A DNA stretch of 64,000 bases from an uncultured Algibacter sp. (GTDB taxonomy: Bacteria; Bacteroidota; Bacteroidia; Flavobacteriales; Flavobacteriaceae): assembly GCA_937958265.1 (NCBI GenBank), contig CALGNX010000011.1, positions 1-64,000 on the forward strand, in the 5' to 3' direction. Under the pieces are notes generated by a model. The model was given only the letters and a program-made list of their open reading frames with translations. It had not been told where the DNA came from and ran no database searches. Each line of letters opens with the position of its first letter. Position 1 is the first letter of the stretch. Positions 18,363 through 29,900 of the stretch are shown here, piece by piece. A program made the translations under genes and the position numbers.

Positions 18363-20738
18363 TTAAAGTTTAAAATTATAAGATATTGATGGAATAATTC
18401 CAAAAATGGCTAGTCTTGTGGCCTCGTTGGCTCCTGTTATTTGGTTTTGACTAAAATTAATTGAAGCAGCATTTTTACGGTTATAAATATTATAAATTCC
18501 AAATACCCAATAACTTTGCCATCCTTCTGTTTTATTTGGTTTGGGTGTATAGTTTAAAGCAATATCAAACCGGTGATATGCAGGAAGTCTATCCTTATTT
18601 CGTCCGCTAAAATTAGGAACCGTTAATCCATTATATTGGTATTGGCTATTTGGGAAGGTTGTAGGTTGCCCCGTTTGAAATAAGAAGTTGGTGCTAAGTT
18701 TCCATTTTTCGCTCCAATCATAACTGCTGGTAAAGGAAATATCGTGTGTTTTATCAAAGGGTGTATTGTACCAATTTCCGTTATTAATACCAAGTTCTGT
18801 TGCTGTTCTGCCTAGTGTTTGCTGTTCAGATTTTGATAATGTGTAGGCTAACCAACCCTTAAAGCGGCCTTCGTTTTTTCGTAGTAAAACCTCAAGTCCG
18901 TATGCTCTTGATTTTCCGTTTAGTACAACCTGTTCAATAGCATTATTGGCAATTAAATTTGCACCGTCAATATAATCAATTCTATTTTTTACAGCTTTAT
19001 AAAAGCTCTCAACTTCAAGCGAGTATGTATTATCGTTAAAATTTTTAAAATAACCTAAGGCGTATTGATCTAGTAATTGTGGTTTTATAAATTTTCCGCT
19101 TGGTGTCCATATATCAAGTGGTGTAGGGGAGTTGGTGTTAGAAAGCAGGTGTAAATATTGGGCCATACGGTTGTAACTCATTTTTATAGAGCTTTCTGAG
19201 TTTAGCTGATATGCTAGGGATGCTCTAGGTTCTAGATTAAAAAAACGTGCAATAACATCACTACGCTTAAATTTTTCTGTTCCTGTAGGGTTGGCTTCTT
19301 CATAAATTTTAAAATCCGGATTAAAATTTACTGCTTGGTTGTTTTCGTAGGTATTTAGTTCATCTTGGCCTAAACGATAAAAACTACTAAAACGCAGACC
19401 ATAGGATAAGTTAAGTTTCTCTGATACTTTATGCGCTACATCTAAATAAATAGCATTTTCAAACGCGTATTTTTTAGTGAGATTAAATGGATTAATACCC
19501 GAGGTTGGTACAGTGGGGGTTATTTCTCCTGGATTAAACTGGTAGTAAATACTGTTAATACCGTATTGTAATTTTAGTTTATTGTTTAAGTAATGTTTAA
19601 AATCGTATTTTATGTTGAAGTTTTGAATGCCTGAAGCCCAATCAAACTCAACAAAGTCTAATTTTAAATCGTAATCATAATCTGAATAAATTATAGATAG
19701 GTTTGAGAAAATTTTATCTGAAAATAAATGATTCCATCTAAAGTTTACAACCGAATTACCATAGGTATTTTCAAAGGTGTCTTCAATTCTAAAAACATCT
19801 CTACCAAAATATCCTGATAGATAAATGTTGTTGTTATTGTTAATTTTGTAGCTTAACTTGGTGTTTAGGTCATAGAAGTAGGCAATATTATCTATGTCGA
19901 ACAAAGGTAAAAACAAGTGTGCGTAGCTAGAGCGGCCACCCACAAGAAAAGATCCTTTATCTTTTTCTAGAGGTCCTTCTAAAAGTAATCTGCTAGACAC
20001 TAAACCAATACCACCGTTTGCCTGAAATGTTTTACTGTTTCCCTCTTTTTGGTAAATATCTAAAACCGAAGAAACACGGCCACCATATCTAGCGGGGATA
20101 CCACCTTTATAAAGTTTTAAATCCTTTATGGCATCAGGATTAAAAACAGAAAAGAAACCAAATAAGTGGGATGAGTTATAAATAATGGCTTCATCTAAAA
20201 GAATTAAATTTTGATCTGCGGCACCACCTCTAACATTAAACCCTGAAGCGCCTTCACCACCATTTGTAACACCAGGTAAAAGCGTAATAGCTTTTATAAT
20301 ATCTGCTTCTCCTAGTACAACAGGAATGTTTTTTATAGTACTTGAGGTTAAGGTATTAACACTCATTTGTGGTGTTCTTATATTTAATTTTTCAACATTC
20401 TCAGTAATTATTACAGCATCTAAACTTTCTAAATTATCGGTTAAGCTTATGTTTTTTGTAATACTTTTTGAAAGTGTAATGGGTTCTGATACGGTAGTAT
20501 AACCGAGATAACTTATTACCATGGTATAGTTACCTTGCGGGAGTGTAATGGAATAGAATCCATATTCATTGGTTATGGTTCCTGATGCTATTTCCGGAAA
20601 ACTAATATTAACACCTATTAAGGTTTCATTACTTTTTTCTTCAGAAATGGTACCACTTATTGTAAATTTCTCTTGAGCATTTAGTGTGTAAACGGAAAAA
20701 TATATGGTAGAAAAAATCCATATTAAAGCGTATTTCAT
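18363..20738 (-). CDS. TonB-dependent receptor with carboxypeptidase-like regulatory domain
   Basis: 791 aa. Signal peptide 1-21 (ending LNAQ), a carboxypeptidase-D-like beta domain at ~24-110 (ISGTISEEKSNETLIGVNIS), a plug domain at ~115-240 (GASGFNVRGGAADQNLILLD), then a 22-strand-type beta barrel ending in the aromatic ISYNFKL. Such receptors import ligands across the outer membrane with TonB energy. The DUF4249 gene follows 4 nt later and is probably its lid or binding partner. Ligand unknown; no enzyme genes nearby indicate a polysaccharide. Confidence 0.93.
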   Translation of the reverse strand: MKYALIWIFSTIYFSVYTLNAQEKFTISGTISEEKSNETLIGVNISFPEIASGTITNEYGFYSITLPQGNYTMVISYLGYTTVSEPITLSKSITKNISLTDNLESLDAVIITENVEKLNIRTPQMSVNTLTSSTIKNIPVVLGEADIIKAITLLPGVTNGGEGASGFNVRGGAADQNLILLDEAIIYNSSHLFGFFSVFNPDAIKDLKLYKGGIPARYGGRVSSVLDIYQKEGNSKTFQANGGIGLVSSRLLLEGPLEKDKGSFLVGGRSSYAHLFLPLFDIDNIAYFYDLNTKLSYKINNNNNIYLSGYFGRDVFRIEDTFENTYGNSVVNFRWNHLFSDKIFSNLSIIYSDYDYDLKLDFVEFDWASGIQNFNIKYDFKHYLNNKLKLQYGINSIYYQFNPGEITPTVPTSGINPFNLTKKYAFENAIYLDVAHKVSEKLNLSYGLRFSSFYRLGQDELNTYENNQAVNFNPDFKIYEEANPTGTEKFKRSDVIARFFNLEPRASLAYQLNSESSIKMSYNRMAQYLHLLSNTNSPTPLDIWTPSGKFIKPQLLDQYALGYFKNFNDNTYSLEVESFYKAVKNRIDYIDGANLIANNAIEQVVLNGKSRAYGLEVLLRKNEGRFKGWLAYTLSKSEQQTLGRTATELGINNGNWYNTPFDKTHDISFTSSYDWSEKWKLSTNFLFQTGQPTTFPNSQYQYNGLTVPNFSGRNKDRLPAYHRFDIALNYTPKPNKTEGWQSYWVFGIYNIYNRKNAASINFSQNQITGANEATRLAIFGIIPSISYNFKL

Positions 20739-20765
20739 TTTACAATTTTTTTATAAATGTATAAA

Positions 20766-20789
20766 AAAAGCTCCTTTTAAGGAGCTTTT
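20766..20789 (-). terminator. icd terminator
   Basis: Perfect 11-bp stem (20766-20776 with 20779-20789, core AAGCTCC/GGAGCTT), with an A run at 20763-20769 that reads as a T run on the minus strand. It follows the icd stop by 16 bp and lies 28 bp before the TonB receptor start. Confidence 0.85.
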
Positions 20790-20804
20790 AAAATATTAAT
20801 TGAT

Positions 20805-23030
<2,226 letters not shown>

Positions 23031-23213
23031 TTAAATTAATATTATGTAGTGTTTTGAAAGTAAGTCTTTTTACTAAACGTTAAATGCGAATATACAAAAA
23101 ATGACTTTTAAAAATATTTTGTTTTTTAATGAAAATAATACATAAACTTAACTCTTATAATACATTAAAATTAGGCTTATTCTTATTTTATTAAAAATAG
23201 TTTTTTAGCTAAA

Positions 23214-23243
23214 AAAAGCCTTGAATTAAATTTCAAGGCTTTT
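23214..23243 (-). terminator. rplS terminator
   Basis: Perfect 12-bp stem (23214-23225 with 23232-23243; AAGCCTTGAA/TTCAAGGCTT) with an A run at 23211-23217 reading as a T run on the minus strand, 21 bp beyond the rplS stop. Confidence 0.85.
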
Positions 23244-23264
23244 AAAAATTGTAAATGTATTTTA

Positions 23265-23615
23265 TTAACGTCTACGTTCTGTAATTCTAGCTTTCTTGCC
23301 AGTAAGACCTCTAAAGTAGAAGATACGTGCTCTACGCACTTTACCACGTTTGTTTACTTCTATTTTTTGTAATGCAGGTAAATTTACTGGGAAGATACGC
23401 TCTACACCAATTGATCCCGACATTTTTCTTATAGTAAAAGTTTCTGAGCTTCCAGATCCTCTTCGTTGTATTACAGTACCTCTAAAAAACTGAGTACGTG
23501 TTTTAGCACCCTCTTTAATCTCGTAGAATACCGTTATAGTATCACCAGCTGCAAATACTGGTAAATCAATTTTTGTTACAAATTCGTCTTGTACAAATTT
23601 TACTAAAGATTCCAT
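23265..23615 (-). CDS. rplS: 50S ribosomal protein bL19
   Basis: 116 aa, standard length. The core FAAGDTITVFYEIKEGAKTR, FRGTVIQRRGSGSSETFTIR and the basic C-terminus KVRRARIFYFRGLTGKKARI are diagnostic for bL19, which sits at the 30S-50S interface. It is transcribed alone from a good promoter at 23689-23719 with a ~68-nt leader that contains unusually GC-rich sequence and may control it. Confidence 0.98.
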   Translation of the reverse strand: MESLVKFVQDEFVTKIDLPVFAAGDTITVFYEIKEGAKTRTQFFRGTVIQRRGSGSSETFTIRKMSGSIGVERIFPVNLPALQKIEVNKRGKVRRARIFYFRGLTGKKARITERRR

Positions 23616-23684
23616 ATCTTTATATTTATTTTATTATTTTTAGAACAACATTCACGATTTTCGCCAGAGGTTAACCCAAATTAG
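23616..23684 (-). promoter_or_regulatory. rplS leader RNA, candidate bL19 autoregulatory leader
   Basis: Between the predicted start of transcription (~23684) and the rplS start codon the minus strand holds a compact GC-richer segment (about 23641-23680) with GGGTTAACCTCTGGCG and CGAAAATCG, then an A/T-rich spacer. From memory, bL19 leaders have been described for Flavobacteriia; I could not check this sequence against that model, so the regulatory role is inference. Confidence 0.4.
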
Positions 23685-23688
23685 TTTG

Positions 23689-23719
23689 CAAATGTAACTA
23701 ACTAATAAGTTATTAGCAA
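23689..23719 (-). promoter_or_regulatory. rplS promoter
   Basis: The minus strand reads TTG (23719-23717), 20 nt, then TACATTTG (23696-23689): a full match to the Bacteroidota housekeeping promoter TTG-N~20-TAnnTTTG. It is the best promoter in the window. Confidence 0.7.
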
Positions 23720-23921
23720 TTATTAATTCTTTTTTTTTGAGTTCTTTTTTTTCAAGTATCATGGCATTCTAATTTATGTATTTAAAACACCAAATAAAAT
23801 TAACAGGTTGTTAGTATTCTACGCATTGGTCATATTATTGAAATTAAATGAATTTTTTTTTAAATTATTTCCTGTCCTATAATTTAAATTTATTGTAGGT
23901 TTAATGCTAGTTTATAAAATC

Positions 23922-23954
23922 TTCCTAAATAAATAAGGTGGTTTTATTTAGGAA
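23922..23954. other. 12-bp perfect hairpin in the rplS / C-acyltransferase intergenic region
   Basis: TTCCTAAATAAA (23922-23933) pairs with TTTATTTAGGAA (23943-23954) around a TAAGGTGGT loop. There is no T run on either side. The 580-bp gap also holds a 7-bp inverted repeat TTTGAAC/GTTCAAA (24040-24073). Nothing else was recognised in it. Confidence 0.5.
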
Positions 23955-24086
23955 CTTATAATACCATGTAAATTGAAAAATTAACAACAGGTGTTTGCGC
24001 GTACTTATTATATAGACTGTATTAGGTATCCTTGCATAATTTGAACAATTGATCATTAAAAATTATGTTCAAACCATATAAATATT

Positions 24087-24094
24087 TAATTTTG
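24087..24094 (+). promoter_or_regulatory. promoter candidate for the C-acyltransferase gene
   Basis: TAATTTTG fits the -7 consensus TAnnTTTG; no clear -33 element. It would give a leader of about 95 nt. The inverted repeat TTTGAAC...GTTCAAA (24040-24073) lies just upstream, where a regulator could bind. Confidence 0.35.
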
Positions 24095-24195
24095 CAGAAA
24101 TAGCTAATTCAGAATGCAGTAGCACTTTAAAAGCAGAAAAAGTTAAAACTTGTTCGCAGCTATATCTTAATTTAAATAGCAATACGATTTATTAA

Positions 24196-25455
24196 ATGAA
24201 AGATTTATTCGAGAAAATTTATAAAGACAAAGGACCATTAGGTAAATGGGCATCTCAAGCAGAAGGGTATTTTGTTTTCCCTAAACTAGAAGGCGAGATT
24301 TCAAACCGTATGAAATTTCAAGGGAAGGATGTAATAACTTGGAGTATTAACGATTATCTAGGGTTGGCAAATCACCCAGAAGTTCGTAAAGTTGATGCAG
24401 AGGCTGGCGAAAAATATGGGTCTGCCTATCCAATGGGTGCTAGAATGATGTCTGGTCATACAGATTTGCACGAACAACTTCAAAATGAATTAGCAGCTTT
24501 TGTAAGCAAAGAGGCAGCTTACCTTTTAAACTTTGGCTACCAAGGTATACTATCTACCATTGATGCATTAGTTGGTAAAGATGATATTATTGTTTATGAT
24601 GTTGATTCGCATGCATGTATTATAGATGGTGTGCGTTTACACATGGGGAAACGTTTTACTTATAAGCATAACGATATTGAAAGCTTAGAAAAAAACCTAG
24701 AACGTGCAACTAAAATGGCAGAACAAACAGGAGGTGGCATTTTAGTTATCTCTGAGGGTGTATTTGGTATGCGCGGAGAACAAGGGCGTTTAAAAGAAAT
24801 AGTAGAACTTAAAAAGAAATTTAATTTTAGATTTCTGGTTGATGATGCTCACGGCTTTGGTACCTTAGGTGCTACAGGAGCAGGAGCAGGAGAAGAGCAA
24901 GGCGTTCAAGATGATATTGATGTTTATTTTGCAACTTTTGCAAAATCTATGGCTAGTACCGGTGCATTTATTGCCGCAGATAAAGAAATTATTGATTACT
25001 TAAAATATAACTTACGTTCTCAGATGTTTGCAAAATCATTGCAAATGCAGTTAACTGTTGGCGCATTAAAGCGTTTGGATATGTTACGTACTATGCCGGA
25101 ACTAAAGGCAAATCTCTGGACTATTGTTAATGCTTTACAATCTGGTTTAAAAGAACGTGGTTTTGATATTGGAACAACACAAAGTTGTGTAACCCCAGTA
25201 TACTTAAAAGGAAGTATACCAGAGGCTATGGCTTTAGTGAGAGATTTAAGAGAAAATTACGGTATTTTCTGCTCTATAGTAGTTTATCCTGTTATCCCTA
25301 AAGGTTTAATTCTGTTAAGAATGATTCCTACTGCGACTCATACCTTAAAAGATGTGTCTGAAACATTAGATGCTTTTGATGCTATTAGAGAACGACTAGA
25401 TAATGGAACTTATAAGCGCCTGTCTGCATCTGTAATGGCTGCTATGGAAGAATAG
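24196..25455 (+). CDS. alpha-oxoamine synthase (serine palmitoyltransferase-like; likely cysteate C-acyltransferase)
   Basis: 419 aa, PLP fold type I enzyme of the group that condenses an acyl thioester with an amino acid with loss of CO2. Visible residues: stacking His139 in DSHAC, DDAHG at 216-220, and PLP lysine K250 in FAKSMASTGAF. The extra N-terminal ~40 residues and GARMMSGHTDLHEQL are typical of the Bacteroidota serine-palmitoyltransferase-like clade. In Flavobacteriia a member of this clade makes 3-ketocapnine from cysteate for sulfonolipids, which support gliding; sphingolipid synthesis is the alternative. No bio or kbl neighbours, so biotin or threonine roles are unlikely. Monocistronic with a terminator. 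Confidence 0.82.
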   Translation: MKDLFEKIYKDKGPLGKWASQAEGYFVFPKLEGEISNRMKFQGKDVITWSINDYLGLANHPEVRKVDAEAGEKYGSAYPMGARMMSGHTDLHEQLQNELAAFVSKEAAYLLNFGYQGILSTIDALVGKDDIIVYDVDSHACIIDGVRLHMGKRFTYKHNDIESLEKNLERATKMAEQTGGGILVISEGVFGMRGEQGRLKEIVELKKKFNFRFLVDDAHGFGTLGATGAGAGEEQGVQDDIDVYFATFAKSMASTGAFIAADKEIIDYLKYNLRSQMFAKSLQMQLTVGALKRLDMLRTMPELKANLWTIVNALQSGLKERGFDIGTTQSCVTPVYLKGSIPEAMALVRDLRENYGIFCSIVVYPVIPKGLILLRMIPTATHTLKDVSETLDAFDAIRERLDNGTYKRLSASVMAAMEE

Positions 25456-25480
25456 AATTATATTGTACATTGTAAATATT

Positions 25481-25522
25481 AAAATTCCGATTCAAATACT
25501 TTATTTGGATCGGATTTTTTTT
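25481..25522 (+). terminator. terminator of the C-acyltransferase gene
   Basis: Imperfect inverted repeat TTCCGATTCAAATA / TATTTGGATCGGA, followed by eight T residues, 26 bp after the stop. Confidence 0.75.
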
Positions 25523-25659
25523 GTTAAAAAAAATAAACTAATAAAATCAATGCCTAATAATTCTCATTTTTTTTGAATGTATTTAAACACATAATACGCC
25601 ATAATTCATAAAATGAATTCTTTTTATTGTGTGTATGAAGTGAACAAATATGTACTGCT

Positions 25660-26682
25660 TTAAATTTTTAAACGCGCAGAAGCTACAACATTTTGTTCGG
25701 CAAAATTACCCTCTAAATACTTTAAATATCCAACCATAGCAATCATGGCAGCATTATCTGTGGTAAATTCAAATTTAGGAACATAAGTTGTCCAGCCAAA
25801 TTTATGTTCACCATCCTTTAAAGCTTGCCGTATGCCAGAATTAGCAGAAACACCACCTCCAATAGCAATATGATTAATCTCAGTTTGCTTTGTTGCTAAT
25901 TTCAATTTATCAATTAAAATACCAATAATAGTGTATTGAATAGAGGCGCATATGTCGTTTAGGTTTTCACTAATAAAATTAGGGTTTGCTTTTACTTCAC
26001 GTTGTATAAAGTATAAAACAGCAGTTTTAAATCCAGAAAAGCTAAAATTTAATCCCTTAACACGGGGTTTAGTAAATTGAAATGCTCTTGGGTTTCCTAA
26101 CGCTGCTCTGCGGTCTATTTCTGGGCCAGCAGGGTAACCCAATCCTAAAATTTTACCACTTTTATCAAATGCTTCACCAACGGCATCATCAATAGTTTCG
26201 CCAATAACATCCATTTCAAAATAATTATTCACTTTAACAATTTGAGTATGGCCCCCAGAAATAGTTAGTGCTAAAAAGGGAAATGGAGGTTTTTCAAAAT
26301 CGTCTTCTTCAATAAAATGAGCCAATATGTGCCCTTGCATATGGTTAACATCAATAAGCGGAATGTTTAACCCAAAAGCTAGCGATTTTGCAAATGAAGT
26401 TCCAACTAATAAACTACCCATTAGTCCTGGGCCTTTAGTAAATGCTATGGCATTTAAATCTGTTTTACTAATACCAGCTTGTTTTATTGCTTCATGTACT
26501 ACAGGAACTATGTTTTGTTGGTGTGCTCTTGAAGCGAGTTCGGGTACAACGCCTCCAAATGCTTCGTGTATTTTTTGACTAGCTACTACATTGCTTAAAA
26601 TACGACCGTTAAAAATTACAGAAGCCGCTGTATCATCGCAAGACGATTCAATTCCTAGTATGTAAATATTTTGTCTTTCCAT
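25660..26682 (-). CDS. tsaD: tRNA N6-adenosine threonylcarbamoyltransferase
   Basis: 340 aa, usual length. It transfers the threonylcarbamoyl group to A37 of ANN-decoding tRNAs together with TsaB and TsaE. The ASKHA nucleotide-fold start GIESSCDDTAASV is at residues 10-22, the metal motif HMQGH at 114-118, and GGGVSANSGIR near 270. It is divergent from tamB, an arrangement usual in this family of bacteria. Confidence 0.97.
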   Translation of the reverse strand: MERQNIYILGIESSCDDTAASVIFNGRILSNVVASQKIHEAFGGVVPELASRAHQQNIVPVVHEAIKQAGISKTDLNAIAFTKGPGLMGSLLVGTSFAKSLAFGLNIPLIDVNHMQGHILAHFIEEDDFEKPPFPFLALTISGGHTQIVKVNNYFEMDVIGETIDDAVGEAFDKSGKILGLGYPAGPEIDRRAALGNPRAFQFTKPRVKGLNFSFSGFKTAVLYFIQREVKANPNFISENLNDICASIQYTIIGILIDKLKLATKQTEINHIAIGGGVSANSGIRQALKDGEHKFGWTTYVPKFEFTTDNAAMIAMVGYLKYLEGNFAEQNVVASARLKI

Positions 26683-26918
26683 GAATAAGTGTTAGGCACA
26701 ATAATTGCTATTTTTTCGATTAAATAAGAGTCTCAATCATTACTTTTACATATAATTACAAAAGTAGTTTATTTACACAATTTGTTTAAAAATTCGCTTG
26801 TTATTTTTAAGCATTTTTTAGAGTAATCATTTTCGTAAACGTTTAGTTTTTATTGTACGTTTTATTTTACTTCAAAAAATGTTTTAGTTAAAAATTTACA
26901 TTGAGTGTTATTTAAAAA
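26683..26918. other. tsaD / tamB divergent intergenic region
   Basis: About 236 AT-rich bases. It contains a 7-bp inverted repeat TACTTTT/AAAAGTA (26741-26747 with 26760-26766). Promoters for both genes are expected here, but no clear TAnnTTTG/TTG pair was found. Confidence 0.45.
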
Positions 26919-26990
26919 ATGAATTAAAAATATAATTTCAAGAGCATCGAAAAGTATTTAAAAATAATATCAAAAATAATAGGTATTCTA

Positions 26991-29900
26991 TTGTTACTAT
27001 TCATCATTTTGGTGTTGGTTTTGTCCATTCCATACATTCAAACTTTGTTAGGGAAACACGCTACAGAATGGGTTAACGATAAGTTTAAAACTAATATTAA
27101 TATTGATAAGGTTAACTTAAAATTTAATGGCGATGTAGAATTAAAAAGCATTTATATTGAAGATTATAAACAAGATACCTTAATAAGTGCAGCAGAAATA
27201 AATACATCTATTTTAAGGTTTGGTAATTTATATAAAGGAAATCTCGTTTTTGGAGACATTGCTATTAAAAACCTTTTGTTTAATATAAATACTTATAAAG
27301 GTGAAACGCAAACGAACTTGGATGTTTTTGTAGATCGTTTTAAAAGTGATAATCCAGCAACAGTAAAAAGCAGTTTTTTGTTATCCTCTAGCGATGTATC
27401 TATATTGAATAGCGCATTCAAGTTTTCAGATGAAAATAGGCAAAATACTAAAGTACTTCATTTTGAAAATTTAAATATTAATGCTACTAATTTTTTAATT
27501 AACGGAAGTAGTGTTAGCACGCGTATAAATACATTGTCATTTAAAGATAGTAGAGGAGTCGAGGTTAAAAATATGGTAACAAATTTTGCTTACACAGTAA
27601 CCGATATGACGTTTTCAAACTTTAAAATAAAAACACCAAACTCTGTATTAAAGGGCGATTTAAAATTCGCTTATAAGCGTGAAGATTTAAAATATTTTGT
27701 AGATAAAGTAAATGTAAGCGGTAGTTTTAAAGATTCATATATTCAGTTGGATGAGTTAAATACGTTTTATAACGAGTTTGGCGTTAATCAATCGGTAAAA
27801 TTTAGTACAAGTATATCGGGTACCTTAAACAATTTGCAAACTAATAATTTAGAGCTTAACTCAAATTACAAAACTAGAGTTTATGGCGATATTAATTTTA
27901 AAAATCTATTTAGTAAGCAAGTAAATGATTTTTATATGAATGGCAATTTTAGCGATTTATCTTCAACATATAAGGATTTAAAGGGCTTATTGCCTAACGT
28001 TTTAGGAGCCGTTATTCCTTCTAGTTTCGATAGGTTAGGCTATTTTACTATTACGGGTAATTCTCAAGTTACAACCTCAAAAGTTCTTGCAGATATTGAA
28101 ATTAATACAGCATTAGGCTATGTAGATTCTAATTTAGAGATTACCAATATAAATAATATTGACAATGCGGATTATAGGGGGAATATGATTTTTGAAGCTT
28201 TTGATTTTGGAGCCTTCTTAGATGATCCTAAAGTAGGGACAGCATCTTTAAACGTAAACGTTGATGGAAAGGGTTTTGTGGCAGAAAAAATTAAAACTAA
28301 AGTTAAAGGAGAGGTTTTCGAACTCGTATATAATAATTATAATTATGAAAATATAAAGGTTGTTGGAAATATTAAAAATAAAATATTTGACGGAAACTTA
28401 AATGTTAATGATAAAAATCTGCAATTGAATTTTAAAGGTTTGGTAGATTTTTCTGAAAAAGTAAGAAAGTATGATTTTGAAGCTGAAATTGATTACGCCG
28501 ATTTAAATACGCTCAATTTTGTAAAAAAAGATAGTGTGTCTATTTTTCAGAGTAGAGTTAAAATGAACATGAATAGTAGTAGTTTTGATGATGCATATGG
28601 TAAGATAGCATTTAGTAAAACCAGCTATAAAAATGAGAATGATACGTACTATTTTGATAAGTTTAATATTTCATCAAAATTTGAAAGCGATACGCGTTTT
28701 GTCAAATTTAGTTCACCCGATATTATTGATGGAGAAATAAAAGGACGTTTTTTTCTTAAGGATTTAGGTAAATTATTTAAAAATTCGGTAGGTCATATTT
28801 ATACAAATTACGTACCTTATAAAGTAGCGAGTAAGCAATCTTTAGATTTTAATTTTAAAATCTACAACAAAATTATAGACGTTTTTTTTCCAGAAATTGA
28901 AGTGGGTAAAAACACCTTTATTAGAGGTAGGGTGGAAAGTGAAGAGGAAAATTTTAAATTAACATTTAAATCCCCTAAAATTAAGTATTTAGAAGATTTT
29001 GCGGAAAACATAGAGCTGCAAGTCGATAATAGCAATCCATTATTTAATACTTATGTGCAAATAGACAGTTTAAACACCAATATTTACAAAGTTTCTAAGT
29101 TTAATTTAATAAATGTTACAGTAAATGATACGCTCTTTATGAGGTCGGAATTCTCTGGAGGAAATCAAAATAAAGATATTTACAATTTAAGTTTTTTTCA
29201 TACAATAAACTCTCAAAATGAATCTGTTGTTGGTTTCAAAAAATCCGATATTACCATAAAAGATTATAAATGGATAATTAATGAAAATCAAGATAATTTT
29301 CATAAAGTAACATTTAATAAAAAGGGCACTAAATTTGATTTTGATAAATTTAGTATACGCCACAACGAAGAGGAAATTAAGTTTTCTGGTATTGTCAAGG
29401 ATTCTACAGAAAAAGACCTTAAGCTAAATTTTAAAAATGTAGCCTTAGCTAAAATTACACCAAATATTGATAGCCTATCACTCTCTGGAAGAATAAATGG
29501 AAATTTAACATTACTACAAGCAAACGGAAATTATTTTCCAAATTCTAATGTAGTTATAGATAATTTTTCAATTAACGATTTTTTGTTAGGATCTTTTGAT
29601 GCTGCCATCTCTGGAAATGAATCTTTAACAAATTACAAAATAGATGCTACAATTAAACACAATCTAGCCACAGCATTTGCAGCTAAGGGAGACATATTCC
29701 TTACAGAGAGCAAGGCTACCGCTGATGTAGTTTTAGGTTTTAACGATTTTAATTTAGCACCATTAAATCCTTTTTTGGATGGTGTTTTATCAAATATTAG
29801 AGGCAATGCCAATGGCGATGTGCGTGTAGTTGGCGATTTAAAAAAAGTAGATATTTTTGGTGATTTAATAATAGAAAGCGGCGGTTTTGGTATACCATAT

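Noticed and set aside
23170-23190. Recurring TAGGCTTATT-like words (also near 8743, 8933, 45391)
   Set aside because: Short, AT-rich and without regular spacing or conserved position; likely chance.
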